A stretch of DNA of 7,481 bases. Origin: Nitrospirota bacterium. Lineage in GTDB: Bacteria; Nitrospirota; Thermodesulfovibrionia; Thermodesulfovibrionales; SM23-35. A program made the position numbers and the translations under genes. The number at the start of each line of letters is the position of its first letter. Positions within the stretch are counted from its first letter, which is position 1. This document shows positions 1 through 5,332 of this stretch, one piece after another. The stretch covers positions 1 to 7,481 of the forward strand of contig JAGSYM010000072.1 in the NCBI GenBank assembly GCA_018262395.1, read 5' to 3'. Under the pieces are notes generated by a model that saw only the letters and a list, made by a program, of their open reading frames with translations, was not told the DNA's origin and searched no databases.

Positions 1-20
1 ATCAAATGCATTTTTCAGGT

Positions 21-251
21 TCAGGGCTCGGTTGCTTGCGAATCCTCTCGTAAGACTTCTTCAGCTGCCTCCTGATCCTCTTTTTTCACCAAGACCTTTA
101 TCTCCCCAATTTTTCCTATATTTACCGGATATGGGCTCACTTTTGATGACCGCAGGACAACGGGGATTCCGCCGCTTTCAAGCACGTCTTTTATCATCTC
201 CGCCTCGAGAGAATCATAGGTAATCAGTATCTCAACCCATTCATTGCCCAT
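21..251 (-). CDS. DUF2007-type small protein (putative signal-transducing protein)
   Basis: This 76-residue protein starts with a short beta strand (WVEILITYD), continues with a helix containing SLEAEMIKDVLESGGIP, and then has VVLRSS followed by a second strand around residues 48-56 (GEIKVLVKKED). It ends in an acidic helix (QEAAEEVLRED). This beta-alpha-beta-beta-alpha plan, with an 'L..aEm...vLes.GIp' core, is typical of the DUF2007 family, which is described as putative prokaryotic signal-transducing proteins and has no established biochemical role. The length is normal for a stand-alone DUF2007 protein. It has no signal peptide and no membrane segment, so it should be cytoplasmic. The ATG at 251 lies 6 nt after the stop of the upstream cysteine hydrolase. 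It has no good Shine-Dalgarno site of its own, so translation is probably coupled to that gene. The family call is from recognition, not a search, and the specific function is unknown. Confidence 0.8.
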   Translation of the reverse strand: MGNEWVEILITYDSLEAEMIKDVLESGGIPVVLRSSKVSPYPVNIGKIGEIKVLVKKEDQEAAEEVLREDSQATEP

Positions 252-257
252 AACGCG

Positions 258-809
258 TTACTTGATCCTTTTTGAGATAGCCTTGAACTCTTGCGTACCG
301 GCAATATGCAAGAGCTGAAACAGAACTGTTTCGGTGCATGTGATGACAGCCCCGGCATCACGCATGAATTCGCAGGCAACTTTCCAGTTTTCTTTGGTCC
401 TTGAACAGACGGCGTCCTTTACCAGATGGACATTGAATTCCTCCCGCAGGAGGCTGATACCCGTCTGAAGGATACATATATGGGTTTCCATACCGGTCAC
501 GATGAGGGTTTGTCTGTTCAGTTTTCTGATTGCATTCATGAACGATGGTTCGTCGCAGCAACTGAACGTCAACTTCTCGATTGGCCGATACTCAGGTAAT
601 GCCTTTCGTATTGGCTCTACGGTCTGTCCTATCCCTTTTGGGTACTGCTCGGTCAGGACAACAGGAATATCAAGCATTTTTGCAAGTTCAATCAGATGCA
701 GGCAATTATTGACGACAGCGTCTTTCATTTTCATGACTGCTGCAAGCCTCTCCTGAATATCAATAATCAAGAGAGCGGAACTTTTTTTATCAAGGAAGAA
801 TTTTTCCAT
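258..809 (-). CDS. Isochorismatase-family cysteine hydrolase (YcaC-like)
   Basis: This 183-residue protein is a member of the isochorismatase-like cysteine hydrolase superfamily. The expected catalytic triad is visible: Asp17 in the first strand (LLIIDIQERL), Lys79 in IEKLTFSCC, and the nucleophile Cys112 in TGMETHICI, preceded by the usual V-x-G-x-E-x-H pattern. Family members cleave amide, ester or enol-ether bonds (nicotinamide, carbamoylsarcosine, isochorismate). The substrate cannot be read from the sequence. The combination of TEQYPKG (residues 53-59) and GMETHIC resembles the YcaC and ISOC1/2 branch, whose members mostly lack a known substrate. The start is well supported: AAGGAG at 815-820 stands 5 nt before the ATG. 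The DUF2007-type gene follows after 6 nt, so the two probably form an operon. No signal peptide is present, so it is cytoplasmic. The superfamily call is secure and the exact reaction is not. Confidence 0.9.
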   Translation of the reverse strand: MEKFFLDKKSSALLIIDIQERLAAVMKMKDAVVNNCLHLIELAKMLDIPVVLTEQYPKGIGQTVEPIRKALPEYRPIEKLTFSCCDEPSFMNAIRKLNRQTLIVTGMETHICILQTGISLLREEFNVHLVKDAVCSRTKENWKVACEFMRDAGAVITCTETVLFQLLHIAGTQEFKAISKRIK

Positions 810-814
810 CCAAG

Positions 815-820
815 CTCCTT
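815..820 (-). promoter_or_regulatory. Shine-Dalgarno site of the cysteine hydrolase gene
   Basis: Read on the minus strand this is AAGGAG, separated by 5 nt from the ATG at 809-807. It fixes the start of the isochorismatase-like gene. No clear -35/-10 pair for this gene was found upstream. The AT-rich stretch between 940 and 1020 is the likeliest place. Confidence 0.75.
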
Positions 821-864
821 TCGGAAAAGTGATAATCTCAAAAAATCAATTCAATATTTTTTGG

Positions 865-938
865 AAAATCCCTCCTAACCTCCCTTTGCCAAAGGGAGGG
901 ATAATTCCCCTCTATCAAGAGGGGTGAGGGGAGATTTT
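865..938. repeat. Palindromic interspersed-repeat-like element with two hairpins
   Basis: The element holds two perfect hairpins in tandem. The first has a 9-bp stem (879-887 with 891-899) around a 3-nt GCC loop. The second has a 7-bp stem (907-913 with 918-924) around a 4-nt loop. Outer arms near 865-885 and 918-938 are also imperfectly complementary (AAAATC...CTCC facing GGGG...GATTTT), so the whole block can fold on itself. It has the look of a REP/MITE-like dispersed element, and similar CCTCCCTTT/AAAGGGAGG units are familiar to me from environmental Nitrospirota-type genomes. Dispersal cannot be shown from one copy. It could also act as a terminator or transcript-end stabiliser, although no U-run follows either stem. 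It lies upstream of the cysteine hydrolase start. Confidence 0.7.
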
Positions 939-974
939 CTAGTAAATTTTTATCAATTGTGTAAATCTTATTAA

Positions 975-989
975 CAGTGAATATCACTG
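975..989. promoter_or_regulatory. Small perfect dyad (possible operator)
   Basis: CAGTGA at 975-980 and TCACTG at 984-989 form a perfect 6-3-6 inverted repeat in an AT-rich stretch between the divergent cysteine hydrolase and trmJ genes. Its size fits a homodimeric regulator site, but no regulator is known and a dyad this short can occur by chance. Confidence 0.25.
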
Positions 990-1045
990 CAACAGTATAC
1001 TTCACTCTTTCCCCATCAATCAATAATCAATCATGGAACCCAATC

Positions 1046-1054
1046 TGGTATAAT
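1046..1054 (+). promoter_or_regulatory. Extended -10 promoter element for trmJ
   Basis: TGGTATAAT at 1046-1054 matches the sigma-70 extended -10 consensus (TGnTATAAT) exactly. The -35 position (about 1026-1031) is poor, as is common for extended -10 promoters. Transcription would start near 1061, giving a leader of about 110 nt that contains the palindrome at 1080-1150. It faces the TrmJ-like gene. Confidence 0.6.
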
Positions 1055-1079
1055 TTGAAATCTTTTGTGCATATATGGT

Positions 1080-1150
1080 TGTCGCCCTGAACTTGATTCA
1101 GGGTCTCCAAGTTCTGACTGATGAGATGCTGAAACAAGTTCAGCATGACA
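1080..1150. repeat. Two-hairpin palindromic repeat in the trmJ leader
   Basis: Two 28-nt arms (1080-1107 and 1123-1150) are inverted copies of each other with 22 of 28 positions matching, around a 15-nt spacer. Each arm is also a hairpin: 1085-1091 pairs with 1097-1103 (7 bp, loop CTTGA), and 1126-1133 pairs with 1139-1146 (8 bp, loop ACAAG). This self-complementary double structure resembles the dispersed CTGAACTTG...TTCAG repeats I associate with several environmental bacterial lineages, which is a recollection and not a search result. The right hairpin ends 8 nt before the AAAGGA ribosome binding site of trmJ, so it could influence translation of that gene. Confidence 0.75.
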
Positions 1151-1169
1151 GAGTAAAGGATATTTGTTT

Positions 1170-1855
1170 ATGAACCCATCCTGGAAAGACAATATTTCCT
1201 TCATCCTTGTTGAGCCTCAGGAACCGGGCAATATCGGGGCTGCTGCCCGTGCTTTGCAAAACATGGGGTTCAGGAATCTTGAACTGGTCAACCCTGGGTA
1301 TTTTCGAACGAAGGAAGCGAAGCGGATGTCATGCCAGGGCTATGATCTTCTGAAACAGGCGACAGTACATGCACAGTTCTCCGACGCCATAGATGATAAG
1401 CACCTGATTGTTGGTACATAAGAGATAGTGTCAGAAAAATCATTACCGCTGCCGGGAGAAATAACGTGGCAATAATATTCGGCAGGGAACGGAATGGTCT
1501 GACGAACCAGGAAGTGAACGAATGCGGGCTCCTTGTTACCATACCATCCGAACCGGAAACCCCTTCCCTGAACCTTGCACAGAGTGTCCTCCTTGTAGCG
1601 TATGAACTGAGTCAAAAATCATACAAGACTGCATTGCCGGAACTGGTAAAGCACGAAAAAGTGACAGCCCTCTGTGAAAAAATAGAGTCAACCCTCAAAC
1701 TCCTTGAATTTATCCCGCGGGGTGACAGGGACCTTGAGAAAAAGATCATGAAAAACCTGAAGCACCTCATCGGCAGGTCCGGACTTACCGAGTGGGAACT
1801 CAAGATGCTCTATGGAATCTGCTCTCAGATCGAGAGAAAGCTGAAGGATGTGTAA
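1170..1855 (+). pseudogene. trmJ: TrmJ-like tRNA 2'-O-methyltransferase, interrupted (SpoU/SPOUT family)
   Basis: Intact members of this family use S-adenosylmethionine to 2'-O-methylate tRNA, in TrmJ at position 32. The 5' part (1170-1421) encodes SFILVEPQEPGNIGAAARA and LVNP, the SpoU motif-1 region, up to LIVGT, and then meets a TAA. The remaining motifs continue in another frame to 1855: FGRERNGLTN (motif 2), IPSEPETPSLNLAQSV (motif 3), and a helical C-terminal tail. The downstream frame is open from 1400, and reading LIVGT straight into IRDSVRKII restores a sensible protein of about 227 residues. Compared with E. coli TrmJ as I remember it, about 13 residues are missing exactly at this join, which suggests an out-of-frame deletion of 3n+1 nt and not a single-base error. 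The ATG at 1170 is preferred over the TTG at 1164, because AAAGGA (1155-1160) stands 9 nt before the ATG. Both halves still read as well-conserved coding sequence, so the break is recent or an assembly artefact. Confidence 0.82.
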
Positions 1856-1867
1856 CTAAAGTCTCTC

Positions 1868-1916
1868 TTTAAAATTGCACATAAATTAAGAATTCACGAA
1901 TTGTGGTAGGCAATTT
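1868..1916. terminator. Weak dyad between convergent genes (possible bidirectional terminator)
   Basis: AAATTGC at 1872-1878 can pair with GCAATTT at 1910-1916, flanked by T-rich sequence on the left and A-rich sequence on the right. The stem closes a large loop, within which AATTC and GAATT (1891-1902) form a second small dyad. The location between the end of trmJ (1855) and the end of the radical SAM gene (1915) suits a shared terminator, but the stem is AT-rich and weak. Confidence 0.25.
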
Positions 1917-2658
1917 AAAATAGTATCTGACATGGAATTCCCTCGATTTCAAATGCCTTCATCAACTCCGTTCCTTTTTGTAAGAAAAAACGGTCTTCCG
2001 CGGCCCACTGTAGTCTGTGCCTTTTGTATTCCGAATCTGCATAATGATAGTTCAGCCTGTCAAGGAGCACATACTCCACCTTACCCTTAAGAGAGCTAAC
2101 CAACCCCTCTGCCCCTAAAAGAATCGGTGCTATCATGACAAAGGTTTTTATCCCTTCTGCGCTAAGTTTTGCCAGAGCTTCGATCCTCTGCCATGATGGT
2201 GGTGCTTTTGGTTCAAAGATTTTCCTAATCTCCTCATCCGCTGTTGTTATGGTCAACCCAACCTCTCCATTATGTGCTCTCTTGAGTATGTCGATATCCC
2301 TCAAGACAAGAGGAGATTTGGTCTGAACCGCAAAAGGCCAGCCGTTTTCAACAAGGATGGAAAGACATTTGCTCGTAACCATATATTCTTTTTCTAATGG
2401 CTGATAAGGATCACATACCCCGCTTATCCATACTCTCCCCACCTTTTTTCGCTTCACCTCACGGGCCAACAGCTCGGGGGCGTTTATTTTTATATCGACA
2501 AATTCCCCCCATGGCTCCTTATGGCCCGTAAACCTCTTCATGAATTTGGCGTAGCAGTAAACGCAATTATGCTGACAGCCAACATAAGGATTTAACGCAT
2601 AGTCATAGACCTGAGATTTTGAAAGGATGGTCTTTGCTCTTATTTCTCTGATCTTCAT
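1915..2658 (-). CDS. SPL-like radical SAM protein (COG1533 / Rv2578c-type)
   Basis: This 247-residue protein carries a radical SAM cluster motif, CX3CX2C, at Cys28, Cys32 and Cys35 within NPYVGCQHNCVYCYA. These cysteines would hold the 4Fe-4S cluster that cleaves S-adenosylmethionine. The next conserved blocks, FTGHKEPWG (43-51) and the VNG-like region at 79-89 (SGVCDPYQPLE), are characteristic of the SplB-related COG1533 group. Cys82 lies in the second block. True spore photoproduct lyases repair UV dimers in spores, but this shorter group is widespread in non-spore-formers and its reaction is not established, so a DNA-repair role should not be assumed. The ATG at 2658 gives the usual family N-terminus (MKIREI.AKTILSKS), although no strong Shine-Dalgarno site precedes it. 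It is a monocistronic minus-strand gene, divergent from rluD and convergent with trmJ. It is predicted to be cytoplasmic. Confidence 0.9.
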   Translation of the reverse strand: MKIREIRAKTILSKSQVYDYALNPYVGCQHNCVYCYAKFMKRFTGHKEPWGEFVDIKINAPELLAREVKRKKVGRVWISGVCDPYQPLEKEYMVTSKCLSILVENGWPFAVQTKSPLVLRDIDILKRAHNGEVGLTITTADEEIRKIFEPKAPPSWQRIEALAKLSAEGIKTFVMIAPILLGAEGLVSSLKGKVEYVLLDRLNYHYADSEYKRHRLQWAAEDRFFLQKGTELMKAFEIEGIPCQILF

Positions 2659-2684
2659 TTTCTACACGTTTACGAATCAGTCAA

Positions 2685-2714
2685 TTTCCAACGGCGCTTG
2701 TGAAATATATTATA
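2685..2714. promoter_or_regulatory. Divergent promoter region for rluD (+) and the radical SAM gene (-)
   Basis: On the plus strand TTTCCA (2685-2690) and TATTAT (2708-2713) are separated by 17 nt, matching 4/6 and 5/6 of the sigma-70 -35 and -10 consensus. They would start rluD transcription near 2720. On the minus strand the overlapping bases 2714-2709 read TATAAT, a perfect -10 for the radical SAM gene, though its -35 region near 2732-2737 is poor. The two -10 elements occupy almost the same bases, so the two directions may compete for RNA polymerase. Confidence 0.4.
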
Positions 2715-2799
2715 CAGGTAAGGCTGGTGAATGAATCCTTCCTCCTGTAAGATAGGATTGGCTGTTTCCTAAAATAAACCTGCTCAGGTAAAATCAATC

Positions 2800-3744
2800 A
2801 TGCCTCAGGAGAAAATCGATGTTCAGCCTGAAGAAACAGGGGAAAGAATAGACACCTTCCTTGCGAGAAAGATCGGTATAACCCGTTCACAGATACAGAA
2901 GCTCATAGAAGAAGGCAATGTCCTCGTCAATGAGAAGCCGGTGAATCAGAATTACCGGGTAAAGACGAAGGATCTCATAAACATCAGGCTTATCGAGAAA
3001 AAGAACGAGGAGCTTATCCCTGAAAACATACCGCTTGCTATTCTCTATAAAGACAATCATCTCGTTGTGGTGAATAAACCTCCGGGCATGGTCGTGTACC
3101 CAGCCGCAGGCCACGGTCATGGCACGCTTATGAATGCTCTCTCCTTTTCCTGCGGCCATCTTGCATCTGTGGGAGGTCCTCTCAGGCCGGGTGTGGTGCA
3201 CAGGCTCGATAAGGATACGTCCGGGGTGATGGTTGTTGCCCTCGATGACAGCACGTATTACAGCCTCGCTGAACAGTTTGAAGAGAGGAGTATCAACCGA
3301 AGATACTGTACGCTGGTTTATGGTGATTTGAAAGAGAATGAAGGCCGGATTACACTGAAGATCGGGCGGTCAGAATCAGATCGAAAAAAGATGTCAACGC
3401 GCTCGAAGAGGGGGAAAGAGGCTGTTACTCAATGGACGGTGATTAAGAGATTCGGGAATGCTACGTTAATCAGGGTGAAACTCGGCACCGGCCGGACACA
3501 TCAGATAAGGGTGCATTTTGCATCCGTAGGGTATCCTGTTCTTGGAGACAGGACATATGGAAAGAAGACAGAGCTTGAGATCAAGGGGAAGAGAAAAATC
3601 CTGTTCCCCCGCCAGATGCTGCACGCAGAACTGCTGGGGTTTACTCATCCTGTCACCGGTCAGTATATGGAATTCTCAAGCCCCTTGCCGGAGGACATGC
3701 AGCAGAAGATCGAAGAGCTTCAGGCTCTTAGTCCCCGAAGCTGA
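2800..3744 (+). CDS. rluD: RluD-family 23S rRNA pseudouridine synthase
   Basis: This 314-residue protein has the full RluA/RluD layout. An N-terminal S4 RNA-binding domain covers about residues 14-62 (ERIDTFLARKIGITRSQIQKLIEEG... VLVNEKPV). A catalytic domain follows, with KPPGMVVYPAAGH (93-105), the signature HRLDKDTSG (134-142) with catalytic Asp137, RRYCTLVYG (167-175) and GRTHQIRVH (231-239). In E. coli RluD makes pseudouridines in helix 69 of the large-subunit rRNA. The S4 domain and the length (about 300-325 usual) favour RluD over RluA. The ATG at 2800 gives the expected N-terminus, but the Shine-Dalgarno match is poor (AGGT about 10 nt upstream, inside a small ACCTG/CAGGT dyad at 2778-2789). 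The last 17 bases overlap the convergent phosphofructokinase gene. RluC-like specificity cannot be excluded from sequence reading. Confidence 0.93.
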   Translation: MPQEKIDVQPEETGERIDTFLARKIGITRSQIQKLIEEGNVLVNEKPVNQNYRVKTKDLINIRLIEKKNEELIPENIPLAILYKDNHLVVVNKPPGMVVYPAAGHGHGTLMNALSFSCGHLASVGGPLRPGVVHRLDKDTSGVMVVALDDSTYYSLAEQFEERSINRRYCTLVYGDLKENEGRITLKIGRSESDRKKMSTRSKRGKEAVTQWTVIKRFGNATLIRVKLGTGRTHQIRVHFASVGYPVLGDRTYGKKTELEIKGKRKILFPRQMLHAELLGFTHPVTGQYMEFSSPLPEDMQQKIEELQALSPRS

Positions 3745-4807
3745 TACCCAGGGAACGAGCTGTTTTGATGATATCAGAGTTCGGGGATACTGCTTTCGTC
3801 ACACCAATTGCCTCTTCTATCGGAACGGCAACAATCTCGGTTGAACGAATTGCTGCCATGGAACCGAATTTTCTCGCCTCGGCAAACCTGACCGCTGCAG
3901 CTCCGAATCTCAATGCAAGGAGTCTGTCAAAAGTCGTTGGTGCCCCCCCTCTTTGCAGATGTCCCAGAACAATGTACCTTGTTTCCTTGCCGGTGACAGT
4001 ACCGATTGCATCCGCTACTTTTCTCCCGATTCCGCCGAGCCTGGCCTCACCGCCGAGCTCTCCTTTTTCCATTATGGTGATATCTCCGCCGTGCGGTTTA
4101 GCTCCTTCTGCCACAACCACAATTGCATAGTCCTGACCGATAAGAGCAAGTTGCCTGATTTTATTGCACACCTTTTCGAGATCGAACGGTATTTCAGGAA
4201 TCAGGATGACATCGGCTGAACCGGATATGCCCGAATACAGGGCAATCCATCCGACGTACCTTCCCATTACCTCAACAACCATAACCCTGTCGTGGGATTT
4301 TGCTGTTGTATGAAGCTTGTCAATGGCCTCGGTAGCAGTATTGACTGCTGTATCAAATCCAAAGGTTAAATCAGTGCAACTGATGTCGTTATCGATGGTT
4401 TTTGGTACCCCGATAATCGGCATACCCTTCTTAATAAACTTGTTCGCAATGCGGAGACTGCCGTCACCCCCGATTGCGATAAGCGCATCGAACCCGAGCG
4501 CCTTAAAGTTGGAAACAATCGTGTCAGATATATCAGTCTCGACAAAACTCCCATCCTGTTTTGGCACCGGGTAATCGAACGGATTTCCCTTGATTGCGGT
4601 ACCGAGAATCGTTCCGCCGATGTTCGTAATATCCCAGACAGACTCAGGAGTCAACCGCGTGATCTGTTTTGTATCAATGAGTCCCCGGTAACCGTATTTG
4701 ATTCCATATACTTCCCAACCCTTCTGATTAGCGGCAAGTACGACACTCCGTATCACGGCATTCAGTCCGGGAGCATCACCTCCACCTGTATTGATGGCTA
4801 TTTTCAT
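3728..4807 (-). CDS. pfkA: 6-phosphofructokinase, group III / mixed-substrate type
   Basis: This 359-residue enzyme phosphorylates fructose 6-phosphate to the 1,6-bisphosphate. Visible blocks are TGGGDAPGLNAVIR (7-20), the phosphate-donor loop IGGDGS (112-117), the catalytic loop PKTIDND (135-141) with base Asp139, the substrate-binding MGR (181-183), PEIPF, and near the C-terminus LGHLQRGGAPTTFDR. Gly116 aligns with E. coli Gly104, where ATP enzymes have Gly and pyrophosphate enzymes Asp. Lys136 aligns with position 124, where pyrophosphate enzymes have Lys and classic ATP enzymes Gly. The Gly/Lys combination is that of the mixed-substrate group, so ATP is the likelier donor but not certain. 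The start is the ATG at 4807: GGAGG at 4815-4819 is 7 nt upstream, and an ATGA overlap joins it to the nitroreductase gene. The frame stays open to 4960, but that extension lies inside the nitroreductase gene and is unrelated to the family. It is the last gene of the operon. Confidence 0.93.
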   Translation of the reverse strand: MKIAINTGGGDAPGLNAVIRSVVLAANQKGWEVYGIKYGYRGLIDTKQITRLTPESVWDITNIGGTILGTAIKGNPFDYPVPKQDGSFVETDISDTIVSNFKALGFDALIAIGGDGSLRIANKFIKKGMPIIGVPKTIDNDISCTDLTFGFDTAVNTATEAIDKLHTTAKSHDRVMVVEVMGRYVGWIALYSGISGSADVILIPEIPFDLEKVCNKIRQLALIGQDYAIVVVAEGAKPHGGDITIMEKGELGGEARLGGIGRKVADAIGTVTGKETRYIVLGHLQRGGAPTTFDRLLALRFGAAAVRFAEARKFGSMAAIRSTEIVAVPIEEAIGVTKAVSPNSDIIKTARSLGISFGD

Positions 4808-5319
4808 TCTACAACCTCCACTGCTTCTTTTTTTGATACCCTCGGAGGAGGGGAAGGAATTTTTGACGGATAACCAACAGGAACTATAGTAACAGGTCTC
4901 AGATGTCTTGGCAAATTCAATATCCTGACGACTTCTCTCTCTTGAAATGCGCCGACCCACGTTGAACCGAGACCGTTTTCATGCGCAACGAGCATCATTC
5001 CCATGATGCTGAGCGCCACATCCTGGATTGTATATAACTCAACACCCCGCTCGCCATATTTTGAAGATATTCGGCTATCGGAGCATCCAACAATGACAAG
5101 CGGTGCATCTGCGATAAAATTCTGGTTTAAAGCTGCCTGAGCGAGCATTTTTCTCATTTTCTCGTTTCTTACGAAATAGAATTTCCGTGCCTGGAGATTG
5201 CCGGCACTTGGCGCCCATATCAGCGCCTCCATGAGCTTGTCGAGAAGCTCATCAGGGATTGTTTTCTTCTGAAAGTCCCGGATACTCCTCCGCTCTCTGA
5301 CTGCTCTTAAAATGTCCAT
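4804..5319 (-). CDS. Nitroreductase-family flavoprotein
   Basis: This 171-residue protein has the FMN-binding pattern of the nitroreductase superfamily: RERRSIRDF (8-16) at the N-terminus, APSAGNLQ (36-43), a glycine-rich block GLGSTWVGAF (116-125), and PVGYP (147-151). Family members are homodimers that bind FMN and use NAD(P)H to reduce nitro groups, quinones or flavins. Others carry out unrelated dehydrogenations, so the physiological substrate is open. The length is at the short end of the family. The ATG at 5319 gives the standard MDIL.A...RRSIR start. There is no strong Shine-Dalgarno site in the 13-nt gap after the upstream binding-protein gene. Its stop overlaps the phosphofructokinase start as ATGA, which suggests coupled translation of those two. 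The C-terminal residues 152-171 (SKIPSPPPR...EVVE) are a proline- and acid-rich tail without a motif. It is cytoplasmic. Confidence 0.9.
   Translation of the reverse strand: MDILRAVRERRSIRDFQKKTIPDELLDKLMEALIWAPSAGNLQARKFYFVRNEKMRKMLAQAALNQNFIADAPLVIVGCSDSRISSKYGERGVELYTIQDVALSIMGMMLVAHENGLGSTWVGAFQEREVVRILNLPRHLRPVTIVPVGYPSKIPSPPPRVSKKEAVEVVE
4815..4819 (-). promoter_or_regulatory. Shine-Dalgarno site of the phosphofructokinase gene
   Basis: The minus strand reads GGAGG here, 7 nt before the ATG at 4807, within the last codons of the nitroreductase gene. It decides the start in favour of 4807 over the longer open frame that begins at 4960. Confidence 0.8.
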
Positions 5320-5332
5320 GTTTTTCTGTTAT

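Noticed and set aside
1..20. Possible start of another minus-strand gene (ATG at 11-9)
   Set aside because: Only three codons are visible and no Shine-Dalgarno site precedes it, so it cannot be supported.
838..1023. Minus-strand ORF of 61 codons across the intergenic gap
   Set aside because: Most of it is a translation of the palindromic repeat at 865-938. It resembles no family and has no ribosome binding site, so it is a repeat artefact.
1400..1421. Programmed -1 frameshift to express full-length TrmJ
   Set aside because: A -1 shift would join the frames, but there is no slippery heptamer or obvious downstream stimulator, and residues appear to be missing at the join.
1466..1855. A separate 129-codon gene starting at GTG 1466
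   Set aside because: The frame is conserved coding sequence upstream of 1466 as well (IRDSVRKIITAAGRNN), and the product starts in the middle of a SpoU domain. The GGGAGAA before it is explained by the codons for Gly-Arg-Asn. It is the 3' part of the broken trmJ.
2734..2789. Small dyads in the rluD leader (AATCCT/AGGATT at 2734-2759 and ACCTG/CAGGT at 2778-2789)
   Set aside because: They are short, with either a long loop or a 2-nt loop, and match no known riboswitch or leader. Chance is the simpler explanation.
3765..4219. Plus-strand ORFs of 121 and 88 codons opposite the phosphofructokinase gene
   Set aside because: They are antisense shadows of a strongly conserved enzyme and show no domain of their own.
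4808..4960. N-terminal extension of the phosphofructokinase frame to an ATG at 4960
   Set aside because: The extra 51 residues lie inside the nitroreductase gene and do not look like PFK. The ATG at 4807 has GGAGG 7 nt upstream and begins the family's usual N-terminus.
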